From positions 4,216,001 through 4,280,000 of the forward strand of contig OZ251222.1 in assembly GCA_965240325.2 (NCBI GenBank): 64,000 nt of DNA. Direction: 5' to 3'. Both the position numbers and the translations under genes were made by a program. This document shows, piece by piece, positions 35,901 to 47,900 of the stretch; position 1 is the first letter of the stretch; every line of letters begins with the position of its first letter. This DNA comes from Rebecca billardiae RCC1528 (Eukaryota > Haptophyta). The notes beneath the pieces are model-generated. The model made no database searches. It saw only the letters and a list, made by a program, of their open reading frames with translations, and was not told the DNA's origin.

Positions 35901-38900
35901 GCACCGGTGGCGGCGGGCTTGGCGGCGGGGACGGCGGCGGGGACGGCGGCGGGCTTGGTGGCGGGCTCGGCGGTGACGGCGGCGGGAACGGCAGGGCGCG
36001 CGGCGGCGGTGGCGGCGATGGCGGCGTTGGAGGCGGTGGGCTCGGTGGCGGGCTCGGCGGAGGGCCTGGCGGTGGGCTCGGCGGCGGGAAGGGCGGCGGC
36101 TCCGGCGGAGGCGGAGACGGCCTCGGTGGTGGCGGCGGTGGAAACGGGATCACGCGCGGCGGCGGCGGCGGCAGTGGCGGCGGCGATGGTGGTGGACTGG
36201 GCGGCGGTGACGGGGGCGGCGACGGTGGCAGGGCGGGTGGCGGCGAGGGCGGCGGGCTCGGCGGCGGGCTCGGCGGCGGGCTCGGAGGCGGTGGGCTCGG
36301 CGGCGGCGAAGGCGGCGGGCTCGGGGGAGGGCTCGGAGCCTCCGGTGGCGGCGAGGGTGGCGGCGACGGCGGCGGAGCCGGCGGCAGCGAGGGCGGCGGC
36401 GAGGGCGGCGGCGAGGGCGGCGGCCGCGGCAACGGCGGCGGCGGGCTGGGTGGCGGCGACGGTGGCGGACTCGGCGGTGGCGAGGGCGGCGGGCTGGGTG
36501 GCGGGCTGGGCGGCGGCGACGGCGGTGGCGCCGGCGGGGGCGGAGAAGGTGGTGGGCTTGGCGGCGGGCTTGGCGGCGGGATGGGTGGCGGGGCCGGGGG
36601 CGGCGAGGGCGGCGGCGAGGGCGGCGGGGACGGCGGCGGCGCAGGCGGCGATGGCGGCGGGAACGGCTCCGCGCGCGGTGGCGGTGGCGGCAGTGGCGGT
36701 GGCGACGGCGGCGGGCTTGGCGGAGGCGACGGCGGCGGCGACGGCGGCGACGCAGGCGGCGGCGGCGATGGTGGCGGGCTCGGCGGGGGCGCGGGCGGCG
36801 ACGACGGCGGCGGGCTCGGCGGCGGGCTCGGCGGCGGGCTCGGCGGCGGCGGGCTGGGCGGCGGCGATGGTGGCGGCGATGGCGGAGGGCTCGGTTCGGA
36901 CGGCGGCGGCGAGGGCGGCGGGGAGGGCGGAGGGCTCGGCGGTGGCGATGGCGGCGGCCGTGGTGGTGACAATGGGGGCGGCGGACTCGGCGGTGGACTC
37001 GGCGGTGGTGACGGTGGGGGCGAGGGCGGCGGTGACGGCGGTGGGGCCGGTGGAGGAGACGGCGGCGGTGCCGGCACTGCCGCTGGCGGTGGCGGGCTCG
37101 GCGGTGGCGATGGCGGCGGGGAGGGTGGTGGCGATGGCGGCGGGCTCGGTGGTGGCACAGGTGGCGGGCTCGGCGGTGGCGATGGCGGCGGAGACGGTGG
37201 TGGCGATGGCGGCGGGCTGGGTGGTGGCGATGGTGGTGGCGACGGGGGTGGGCTCGGCGGTGGTGTCGGTGGCGGTGCTGGCAGCGGCGGAGGCGGGCTC
37301 GGCGGCGGGCTCGGCGGTGGGCTCGGCGGTGGGCCTGGCGGCGGCGATGGTGGCGGCGATGGTGGCGGACTCGGCGGCGGGGACGGCGGCGGAGCCGGTG
37401 GAGGCGACGGCGGTGGCACTGGTGGCGGCGGGCTGGGTGGCGGGCTCGGGGGCGCGCGCGGCGGAGGGCTCGGCGGCGGCGCCGGTGGCGGCGATGGCGG
37501 TGGCGACGGCGGAGGTGACGGTGGTGGCGACGGCGGCGACGGTGGCGGGAACGGCTCCGCGCGCGGCGGCGGCGGCGGCAGTGGTGGCGGAGACGGCGGC
37601 GGGCTCGGCGGTGGCGACGGAGGCGGCTGTGGCGGCGGCGATGGCGGTGGTGGCGAGGGCGGTGGACTCGGTGGCGGGGCGGGAGGCAGCGACGGTGGCG
37701 GGCTCGGTGGCGGGCGGGGCGGCGGGCTCGGCGGCGGGCTCGGCGGTGGCGATGGAGGCGGTTGTGGCGGCGGCGCCGGCGGCGGCGGACTCGGCGGCGG
37801 GCTCGGCGGCGGAGCCGGCGGCCGCGGGCTTGGCGGCGGCGATGGCGGCGGGCTGGGCGGCGGGCTCGGCGCACGCGGGGGCGGCGAGGGCGGCGGGCTT
37901 GGCGGTGGTGAGGGCGGCGGCGAGGGCGGAGGCGACGGCGGTGGGCTCGGCGGCGGGCTTGGCGGTGGTGACGGTGGGGGCGAGGGCGGCGGTGACGGCG
38001 GTGGAGCCGGTGGAGGAGACGGCGGCGGTGCCGGCACTGCCGCTGGCGGTGGCGGGCTCGGCGGTGGCGATGGCGGCGGAGACGGCGGTGGCGACGGTGG
38101 CGGGGACGGCGGTGGCATCGGCGGCGGGCTCGGCGGCGGTGCAGGCGGAGAAGCGGGCGGCGGCGAGGGCGGAGGCGACGGCGGCGCCGCGGGCAGCGGC
38201 GGCGGCGGGCTCGGCGGTGGCGATGGTGGCGGGCTCGGTGGTGGCACCGGTGGCGGGCTCGGCGGCAGCGATGGTGGTGGCGATGGTGGTGGCGACGGGG
38301 GTGGGCTCGGTGGTGGTGTCGGTGGCGGTGCTGGCAGCGGCGGAGGCGGGCTCGGCGGCGGGCTCGGCGGTGGGCTAGGTGGTGGGCTTGGCGGTGGAGA
38401 TGGTGGCGGCGATGGTGGCGGACTCGGCGGCGGGGACGGCGGTGGAGCCGGTGGAGGCGACGGCGGTGGCCGTGGCGGCGGCGGGCTGGGCGGTGGGCTC
38501 GGCGGCGCGCGCGGCGGAGGGCTCGGCGGCGGCGCCGGTGGCGGCGATGGCGGTGGCGACGGCGGAGGTGACGGCGGTGGCGACGGCGGCGACGGTGGCG
38601 GGAACGGCTCCGCGCGCGGCGGCGGCGGCGGCAGTGGTGGCGGAGACGGCGGCGGGCTCGGCGGCGGTGACGGAGGCGGCTGTGGCGGCGGGGATGGCGG
38701 TGGCGGCGATGGCGGTGGGCTCGGCGGCGGAGCAGGTGGCAGCTGCGGTGGCGGGCTCGGTGGCGGGCCCGGCGGCGGGCTCGGCGGCGGGCTCGGCGGG
38801 GGCGATGGTGGCGGCGATGGCGGAGGGCTCGGCGCGAGCGGTGGCGGCGAGGGCGGCGGGCTGGGCGGTGGGAATGGCGGCGGCGACGGCGGCGGGGTCG

Positions 38901-41900
38901 GTGGGAGCGACGGAGGCGGACTCGGCGGCGGGCTCGGTGGCGGAGATGGTGGCGGCACCGGTGGTGGCGGGCTGGGCGGCGGGCTCGGCGGCGGCACCGG
39001 CGGCGGGCTTGGTGGTGGTGCCGGTGGCGGCGCTGGCGGCGGTGACGGCGGCGTCCACGGTGGTGGCGACGGCGGCGGCGACGGCGGCGGCGTTGGCAGC
39101 GGCGGGGGTGGGCTGGGCGGAGGTGATGGTGGCGGCAGAGGCGGGGCCTGCGGAGGCGGGCTCGGCGGCGGAGACGGTGGCGCAGACGGCGGTGGTGATG
39201 GCGGCGGCAGAGGCGGTGGAGAAGGCGGCGGCACAGGCGGCGGTGGGCTCGGCGGCGGGCTCGGCGGCGGCGTGGGCGGCGGGCTTGGCGGCGGCGCAGG
39301 TGGCGACGACGGCGGCGGCGACGGCGGCGGCGATGGCGGCGGCGCTGGCGGCGACGGCGGCGGGAAGGGCTCTGCGCGAGGCGGCGGCGGCGGCAGCGGC
39401 GGCGGAGACGGCGGCGGGCTGGGCGGCGGCGACGGTGGCGGCGACGGTGGCGGGGCAGGCGGCGGTGGCGAGGGCGGTGGGCTCGGTGGCGGGGCCGGCG
39501 GCAAGCCTGGTGGCGGGCTCGGCGGCGGGCTCGGCGGCGGGCTCGGCGGCGGCGGGCTGGGCGGTGGCGATGGAGGAGGGCTAGGCGGCGGGCTCGGTGC
39601 CTGCGGTGGTGGCGACGGTGGCGGGCTCGGCGGTGGCGATGGCGGCGGGGCTGGGGGCGCGGCAGGCGGCGGACTCGGCGGCGGTGCCGGTGGCGGAGAA
39701 GGTGGCGGGGCGGGGACTGCCGCTGGCGGCGGTGGGCTCGGAGGCGGTGACGGCGGCGGGCTCGGCGGCGGCACCGGTGGCTGGCTCGGTGGCGGCGACG
39801 GCGGCGGGCTCGGCGGTGGTGCGGGAGGCGGCGATGGCGGCGGGGCCGGCAGCGGCGGTGGCGGTGACGGCGGCGGGCTTGGCGGCGGGCTTGGCGGCGG
39901 GCTCGGCGGCGGGATCGGCGGCGGGCTCGGCGGTGGCGCCGGTGGCAGGCTCGGAGGCGGTGACGGCGGCGGGATCGGCGGCGGGGCAGGCGGCGGCGAT
40001 GGCGGTGGAGACGGCAGGGGCGGCGGAGGTGACGGCGGCGGGCTCGGCGGGGGCGATGGCGGCGGAGTTGGCGGCGGCGACGGTGGCAGAGCCGGCGGTG
40101 GCGACGGCGGCGGGGTTGGCGGAGGCGACGGCGGCGGCGCCGGTGGCGGCGGGCTCGGCGGTGGGCTCGGCGGCGGGGATGGCGGCGGGCTCGGCGGTGG
40201 CGATGGCGGCGTCGACGGCGGTGGCGATGGCGGCGGCGATGGCGGCGGCGATGGCGGTGACGGCGGCGGGAACGGCTCCGCACGTGGCGGGGGCGGCGGC
40301 AGCGGCGGCGGCGACGGCGGCGGGCTCGGCGGTGGCGATGGTGGCGGCTGTGGTGGTGGAGCGGGCGGGGGCGGAGAGGGCGGCGGGCTCGGCGGTGGCG
40401 CTGGCGGGGCAGACGGCGGCGGACTCGGCGGCGGGCTCGGCGGCGGGCCTGGCGGTGGCGGGCTCGGCGGCGGCGAAGGTGGCGGGCTGGGTGGAGGGTT
40501 TGGTGAGTGTGGCGGTGGCGAGGGCGGTGGGCTTGGAGGTGGCGAGGGCGGCGGGCTGGGCGGTGGCGTGGGAGGCGGGGACGGCGGCGGGGCCGGGGCA
40601 GACACTGGCGGCGGTGGGCTGGGTGGCGGCGACGGCGGCGGGCTGGGCGGTGGCGATGGCGGCGGCACGGGCGGAGGGGACGGCGGCGCCGACGGTGGGG
40701 GCGACGGCGGGGGCGAGGGCGGCTGTGCCGGCAGCGGCGGAGGCGGGCTCGGCGGTGGCGAGGGCGGCGGGCTTGGTGGCAGGCTCGGAGGAGGAGACGG
40801 TGGTGGACTTGGTGGCAGCGAAGGTGGAGGGCTGGGCGGCGGGCTCGGCGGCGGGGACGGCGGCGGCAGTGGCGGCGGCGGGCTCGGCGGTGGGCTTGGC
40901 GGCGGCACCGGTGGCGGGCTCGGTGGCGGCGACGGTGGGGGCGACGGCGGTGGTGACGGTGGCGGCGAGGGCGGCGGCGCGGGCGGCGACGGCGGCGGGA
41001 ACGGCTCCGCGCGCGGCGGCGGCGGTGGCAGCGGCGGCGGGCTCGGCGGCGGGCTCGGCGGCGGCGATGGCGGCGGCTGCGGAGGGGGCGTGGGTGGCGG
41101 AGGCGATGGCGGCGGGCTTGGCGGCGGAGCTGGCGGCAGCCCCGGTGGCGGGCTCGGCGGCGGGCTCGGCGGCGGGCTCGGCGGCGGCGGGCTCGGTGGC
41201 GGCGAAGGGGGCGGGCTCGGCGGCGGACTCGGCGCCTGGGGTGGTGGCGACGGCGGCGGGCTCGGTGGTGGCGATGGCGGCGGCGTAGGTGGCACAGCTG
41301 GGGGCGGGCTCGGCGGTGGTGTCGGTGGCGTCGACGGCGGCTGCGCGGGCGAGGCCGCCGGCGGTGGCGGGCTCGGAGGCGGGGACGGCGGAGGACTCGG
41401 TGGCGGCACCGGTGGCGGGCTCGGCGGAGGAGAAGGTGGCGCCGATGGCGGTGGCGAGGGCGGCGGTGCTGGCGGCGGCGTCGGCAGCGGCGGAGGCGGG
41501 CTTGGTGGCGGGCTCGGCGGCGGGCTCGGCGGCGGGCTCGGCGGCGGGCTCGGCGGCGGGCTAGGCGGCGGGCCCGGCGGCGGGCTAGGTGGCGGGCTCG
41601 GTGGTGGCGATGGCGGCGGGCTCGGCGGTGGCGACGGCGGCGGCACCGGTGGCGGCGGGCTCGGCGGCGGGCTCGGCGGTGGGGATGGCGGCGGGCTTGG
41701 CGGCGGCGAGGGCGGCGGCGAGGGCGGCTGGCCTGGCGGCGGCGATGGAGGCGGCGCGGGCGGCGACGGTGGCGGGAACGGCTCCGCGCGCGGTGGTGGC
41801 GGCGGCAGCGGAGGCGGAGACGGCGGTGGACTGGGTGGTGGCGACGGCGGTGGCGACGGTGGCGGAGTGGGCGGTGGCGGCGAGGGCGGCGGACTCGGCG

Positions 41901-44900
41901 GCGGCGAGGGCGGTGCACTCGGCGGTGGGCTCGGCGGCGGGTGTGGCGGTAGGCCCGGCGGCGGGCTCGGCGGCGGGGACGGTGGTGGACTCGGCGGCGG
42001 CACTGGCGGCGGGCTTGGCGGCAGCGCCGGTGGTGGGGACGGCGGCGGCGTCGGCACGGCCTCTGGCGGCGGTGGGCTTGGGGGTGGGGACGGCGGCGGG
42101 CTGGGTGGCGGCACCGGTGGCGGGCTCGGCGGAGGTGCCGGCGGAGGTGCGGGCGGTGTCGATGGCGGCGGCGACGGCGGCGGTGACGGCGGCGGTGCCG
42201 GTAGCGGCGGCGGCGGGCTCGGCGGTGGTGACGGCGGAGGGCTCGGCGGTGGCGATGGTGGTGGGCTCGGCGGCGGTGACGGTGGCGGTGATGGCGGTGG
42301 CGATGGTGGTGGGCTCGGCGGTGGCGAGGGCGGTGGCGAGGGCGGGGGTGCCGGCAGCGGCGGCGGCGGGCTCGGCGGTGGTGACGGCGGTGGGCTCGGC
42401 GGCGGCGATGGAGGCGGGATCGGTGGCGGCAACGGTGGCGGTGAGGGCGGTGGCAACGGCGGTTGGCTTGGCGGCGGTGACGGTGGCGGCGACGGTGGCG
42501 GCGGACTGGGTGGCGGGCTCGGCGGCGCGAGCGGCGGAGGGCTCGGCGGCGGTGCCGGTGGTGGCGACGGCGGCGGCGACGGCGGAGGTGACGGTGGTGG
42601 CGACGGCGGCGACGGTGGCGGGAACGGCTCCGCGCGCGGTGGCGGCGGCGGCAGCGGCGGTGGAGACGGGAGAGGGCTCGGCGGTGGCGACGGAGGCGGC
42701 GACGGCGGCGGCAATGGCGGCGGCGGCGACGGCGGTGGGCTCGGCGGCGGGCCAGGGGGTGGGCTCGGAGGCGGTCTCGGTGGCGGGTTCGGTGGCTGGC
42801 TCGGCGGTGGCGGGCTCGGCGGGGGCGATGGCGGCGGCGATGGCGGAGGGCTCGGTGCGAGCGGTGGCGGCGACGGCGGCGGGCTGGGCGGTGGGCTCGG
42901 CGGGGGAGACGGCGGCAAAGTTGGCGGTGGGCTCGGGGGCGGCGCCGGTGGCGGCCTTGGCGGCGGCGTGGGCGGCGCAGTCGGCGGCGGACTCGGCGGT
43001 GGCGCCGGAGACGGGGACGGTGGCGGCGCCGGCACAGCTACTGGCGGCGGCGGGCTCGGTGGCGGTGATGGCGGTGGGCTCGACGGCAGCGCCGGTGGCG
43101 GACTCGGCGGTGGTGCCGGCGGCGACAAGGGCGGCGGCGACGGCGGCGGCGACGGCGGTGGTGCCGGCAGCGGCGGCGGCGGGCTCGGCGGTGGTGACGG
43201 CGGTGGGCTCGGCGGCGGCGATGGCGGAGGGCTCGGCGGCGGCAATGGTGGTGGTGATGGCGGTGGCGAAGGGGGCACGCTCGGCGGTGGCGATGGCGGT
43301 GGCAGCGGCGGCGGCGGGCTGGGTGGCGGGCTGGGTGGCGGCACCGGTGGGGGGCTGGGTGGCGGCGCGGGTGGGAGCAACGGCGGCGGCGACGGCGGCG
43401 GCGACGGGGGAGGCGCAGGCGGCGACGGCGGCGGGAAGGGCTCTGCGCGAGGCGGCGGCGGCGGCAACGGCGGGGGGCTCGGAGGCGGCGACGGTGGCGG
43501 CGACGGTGGCGGCTGCGGCGGCGGGGCGGGCGGTGGCGGCGACGGCGGTGGGCTCGGAGGTGGGGCGGGCGGCAACGATGGCGGCGGGCTCGGCGGCGGG
43601 CTCGGCGGCGGAGATGGCGGCGGCGGGCTGGGTGGTGGCGAAGGAGGCGGGCTCGGCGGCGGGCTCGGCGCCTCTGGTGGCGGCGATGGCGGCGGGCTCG
43701 GTGGTGGCGATGGCGGCGGGCTTGGGGGGGGCGCCGGTGGCGGCGACGGCGGCGGCACTGGCACACCCGCCGGCGGTGGCGACGGCGGTGGGCTTGGCGG
43801 CGGTGGTGACGGCGGAGGACTGGGCGGTGGGCTCGGAGGGGGGCTCGGTGGCGGCGTGGGCGGCGGCGGGCTCGGCGGCGGGCTCGGCGGCGGGCTCGGC
43901 GGCGGCACTGGCGGCGGGCTCGGCGGCGGCGATGGAGGCGGCGCCGGCAGCGGCGGCGGTGGGCTCGGCGGTGGCGATGGCGGTGGTGACGGCGGTGGCG
44001 ACGGTGGCACACTCGGTGGTGGCGAGGGCGGTGGAAGCGGAGGCGGCGGACTGGGCGGTGGGCTGGGCGGCGGCTTCGGTGGCGGACTGGGTGGCGGCGA
44101 GGGCGGCAGCGAGGGCGGTGGGGAGGGCGGCGGCGACGGCGGCGGCGCAGGCGGCGACGGCGGCGGGAACGGCTCCGCGCGCGGTGGCGGTGGCGGCAGC
44201 GGCGGCGGCGATGGTGGCGGGCTCGGTGGTGGCGACGGCGGTGGCGACGGCGGTGGCGCAGGCGGAGGAGGCGAAGGAGGCGGGCTCGGCGGCGGAGCTG
44301 GCGGCAGCCCCGGTGGTGGGCTGGGTGGCGGGCTCGGTGGCGGGCTGGGCGGCGGCGGGCTCGGCGGGGGCGAGGGTGGAGGGCTGGGCGGAGGGCTCGG
44401 AGCCTGCGGGGGCGGCGACGGTGGTGGGCTTGGCGGAGGTGATGGCGGCGGGGACGGTGGCGCAGCCGGTGGCGGGCTCGGGGGCGGCGCCGGTGGCGGT
44501 GACGGCGGCGGTGCTGGCACTGCCGCCGGCGGTGGCGACGGCGGCGGGCTCGGAGGCGGTGACGGTGGCGGTGACGGTGGTGGGCTTGGCGGCGGTGCTG
44601 GTGGCGGCGACGGTGGCGGCGACGGCGGCGGTGCCGGCAGTGGCGGCGGCGGGCTCGGCGGTGGCGAAGGTGGCGGAGACGGCGGTGGACTGGGCGGCGG
44701 GCTCGGCGGGGGACTCGGTGGCGGCGTGGGCGGCGGCGGGCTCGGCGGTGGGCTCGGCGGTGGCGATGGTGGTGGTGATGGCGGTGGCGAAGGGGGCACG
44801 CTCGGCGGTGGCGATGGCGGTGGCAGCGGCGGCGGCGGGCTGGGTGGCGGGCTGGGTGGCGGCACCGGTGGGGGGCTGGGTGGCGGCGCGGGTGGGAGCA

Positions 44901-47900
44901 ACGGCGGCGGCGACGGCGGCGGCGACGGCGGTGGCGCGGGTGGCGACGGCGGCGGGAACGGCTCCGCGCGCGGCGGCGGCGGTGGCAGCGGCGGCGGCGA
45001 TGGTGGCGGGCTTGGTGGTGGCGACGGCGGTGGCGACGGCGGTGGCGACGGTGGTGGCGGCGATGGCGGCGGGCTCGGCGGTGGAGCTGGCGGCAGCACT
45101 GGGGGTGGGCTGGGTGGCGGGCTCGGTGGCGGGCTGGGCGGCGGCGGGCTCGGCGGTGGCGATGGCGGTGGACTCGGCACGGGCGACGGCGGCGGAGACG
45201 GCGGTGGACTCGGCGGCGGGGAACGCGCGCCTGCCGGCGGCGGCGGGCTCGGCGGCGGGCTCGGCGGCGGGCTCGGTGGATCCAACGGCGGCGGTGACGG
45301 CGGTGGCGTGGGTGGTGGCGACGGCGGGGGCGAAGGCGGTGGTGACGGCGGGGGCACAGGCAGCGGCGGTGGCGGGCTCGGCGGTGGTGAGGGCGGGGGC
45401 GAGGGTGGCAGCCCCGGCGGTGGGCTGGGTGGCGGGGCTGGTGGCGTTGACGGGGGCGGACTCGGTGGCGGGCTCGGTGGTGGCGACGGCGGTGGTGCTG
45501 GCGGCGGCGGGCTCGGCGGTGGGCTCGGCGGTGGCACTGGCGGCGGGCTCGGCGGCGGAGCTGGCGGCGGAGCTGGCGGTGGCGACGGAGGGGGCGATGG
45601 CGGCGGCGCCGGCGGCGAAGGCGGAGGAAATGGCTCCGCACGTGGCGGCGGAGGCGGCTGGGGTGGAGGCGATGGCGGCGGGCTCGGAGGTGGCGATGGC
45701 GGCGGTGACGGCGGCGGCGAGGGCGGCGGCGGCGACGGCGGCGGCGACGGCGGTGGTGAGGGCGGCGGGGCAGGCGGCGGCGAGGGCGGCGGGCTCGGTG
45801 GCGGGCGAGGCGCGCTCGGCGGAGGGGAAGGTGGTGGCGACGGCGGCGGCGAGGGCGGCGGCGAGGGCGGTGGCGACGGCGGTTGCTGTGGTGGGCTCGG
45901 CGGGGGCGACGGCGGTGGCGACGGCGGGACCGTGGGCGGCGGGGATGGCGGCGGTGACGGCGGCGGCGAGGGCGGCGGGCTCGGTGGCGGTGTCGGCGGC
46001 GGCAACGGCGGTGGTGAGGGCGGCGGGGCAGGCGGCGGCGAGGGCGGCGGGCTCGGTGGCGGGCGCGGCGCGCTCGGCGGAGGGGACGGTGGTGGCGAGG
46101 GCGGCGGCGAGGGCGGCGGCGAGGGCGGCGGCGAGGGCGGCGGCTGTGGTGGGCTCGGCGGGGGCGACGGCGGTGGCGCCGGCGGCACCGTGGGCGGTGG
46201 GGAAGGCGGCGGGGATGGCGGTGACGAGGGCGGCGGGCTCGGTGGCGGTGTCGGCGGCGGCGACGGCGGCGGCGAAGGCGGCGGCGACGGGGGTGGGCTC
46301 GGCGGCGGCACGGGCGGCGGCACGGGCGGCGGTGGGCTCGGCGGCGGGCTCGGCGGCGGCACTGGCGGCGGGCTAGGCGGTGGGCCGGGTGGCGAACTCG
46401 GCGGCGGCGAAGGCGGTGGCGTCGGGGGCGAAGAAGGCGGCGGGCTGGGAGGCGGGAGCGGCGGCGGCGCTGGCGGTTGCGAGGGCGGTGGCGGGCTGGG
46501 CGGCGGCCGCGGGGGCGGGCTGGGCGGCGGCGAGGGCGGGGGCGTCGGCGGCGGCGAGGGCGGTGGCGAGGGCGGCGGCAACGGGGGAGGGCTCGGCGGA
46601 GGCGCGGGCGGCGGGCTCGGCGGCGGCAAGGGTGGCGGCGCCGGCGGTGGGCTTGGTGGTGGGCTCGGCGGCGGCTTCGGCGGCGACGGCGGCGGGAACG
46701 GCTCCGCGCGCGGCGGTGGTGGCGGCTGCGGCGGCGGCGACGGAGGCGGGCTCGGAGGCGGAGAGGGCGGCGGGGCCGGGGGCGGCGAAGGCGGCGGTGA
46801 GGGCGGCGGCGAGGGCGGGGGCAGCGGTGGCGACGGTGGCGGCGACGGTGGCGGCGAGGGCGGCGGGCTGGGCGGCGGGCTGGGCGGCGGTGCCGGGGGT
46901 GGCGCCGGTGGCGGGCTTGGCGGCGGCGAGGGCGGTGGGCTCGGCGTCGGCGAGGGCGGCGGGCTGGGCGGCGGGCTGGGCGGCGGTGACGGCGGCGCCG
47001 ATGGGGGTGGGCTCGGTGGCGGGCTTGGCGGTGGCGCCGGTGGCTGCGCTGGGGGCGGGCTGGGCGGCGGGCTGGGCGGCAATGAAGGTGGCGGTGAGGG
47101 CGGCGGCGAGGGCGGCGGCGGGCTCGGCGGTGGCGACGGTGGCGGTGACGGCGGCGGCGACGGCGGCGGCAGGGGTGGGGGGATTGGTGGCGGGCTCGGC
47201 GGGTGGCGATGGTGGCGGCGAGGGCGGAGATGGCGGCGGGAAGGGCTCAGCACGGGGCGGCGGCGGCGGGGCCGGCGGCGGCGAGGGCGGCGGGCTCGGC
47301 GGCGGCGAGGGCGGCGGCGAGGGCGGCGGCGAGGGCGGCGGCGGCGAGGGCGGCGGGCTCGGCGGCGGCGAAGGCGGCGGCGAGGGCGGTGGCTGCGGCG
47401 GTGACGCCGGCGGCGAGGGCGGTGGGGGCGAGGGCGTGGGTGGTGGCGGCAGCGGCGGCGCCGAGGGCGGCTTCGGCGGGCCGGGCGGCGGGGACGGGCT
47501 GGCCGGTGGCGGGCTGGGCGGCGGCGATGGCGGTGGCGACGGCGGCGGTCCGGGGCTTGGCGGTGGGCTGGGAGGTGGGCTGGGAGGTGGTAGGGGTGGC
47601 GGCGACAGCGGTGGTGGCGGGCTGGGCGGCGGGCTGGGTGGCGGGCTGGGCGGCGGCTGGCTCGGTGGCGGCGACGGAGGCGGGCTCGGCGGCGGCAAAG
47701 GCGGTAGCGACGGCGGCGGCAGCGGCGGCGGCGACGGCGGCGGGGTCGGCGATGCCGGCGGCGGGCTCGGTGGCGGCCGAGGCAGCGGAGGCGGTGGGCT
47801 TGGCGGTGGCGACGGTGGCGGCAGTGGCGGCGGCGGCCGCGGCGGCGGGCTCGGCGGCGGCAATGGCGGCGGCGATGGCGGCTCGCTCGGCGGCGGTGGC

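Noticed and set aside
36150-41918. Minus-strand Arg/His-rich frames (17439-18935, 25680-27950, 32034-34811, 36150-41918, 43038-45641, 51286-59001)
   Set aside because: They are the neighbouring frame of SPPP codons read out of phase. Within modules this frame gives Arg-rich nonsense while the proline frame gives conserved domains.
46373-47200. Ending the protein at the stop at 46373
   Set aside because: The sequence between 47200 and 46373 in that frame is the out-of-phase Ala/Glu/Pro reading. SPPP repeats continue in the shifted frame for a further 47 kb and include module B.
35867-47404. Very long plus-strand Gly-rich frame (GGGLGGGDGGG type), and similar ones at 14870-17839, 18830-20911, 26021-30514, 31751-34654, 46380-54404 and 54429-59003
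   Set aside because: They are the complement of the SPPP codons. They dissolve at the folded modules and change frame at 47201, where the minus frame breaks too. G-rich sequence lacks stops in any frame.
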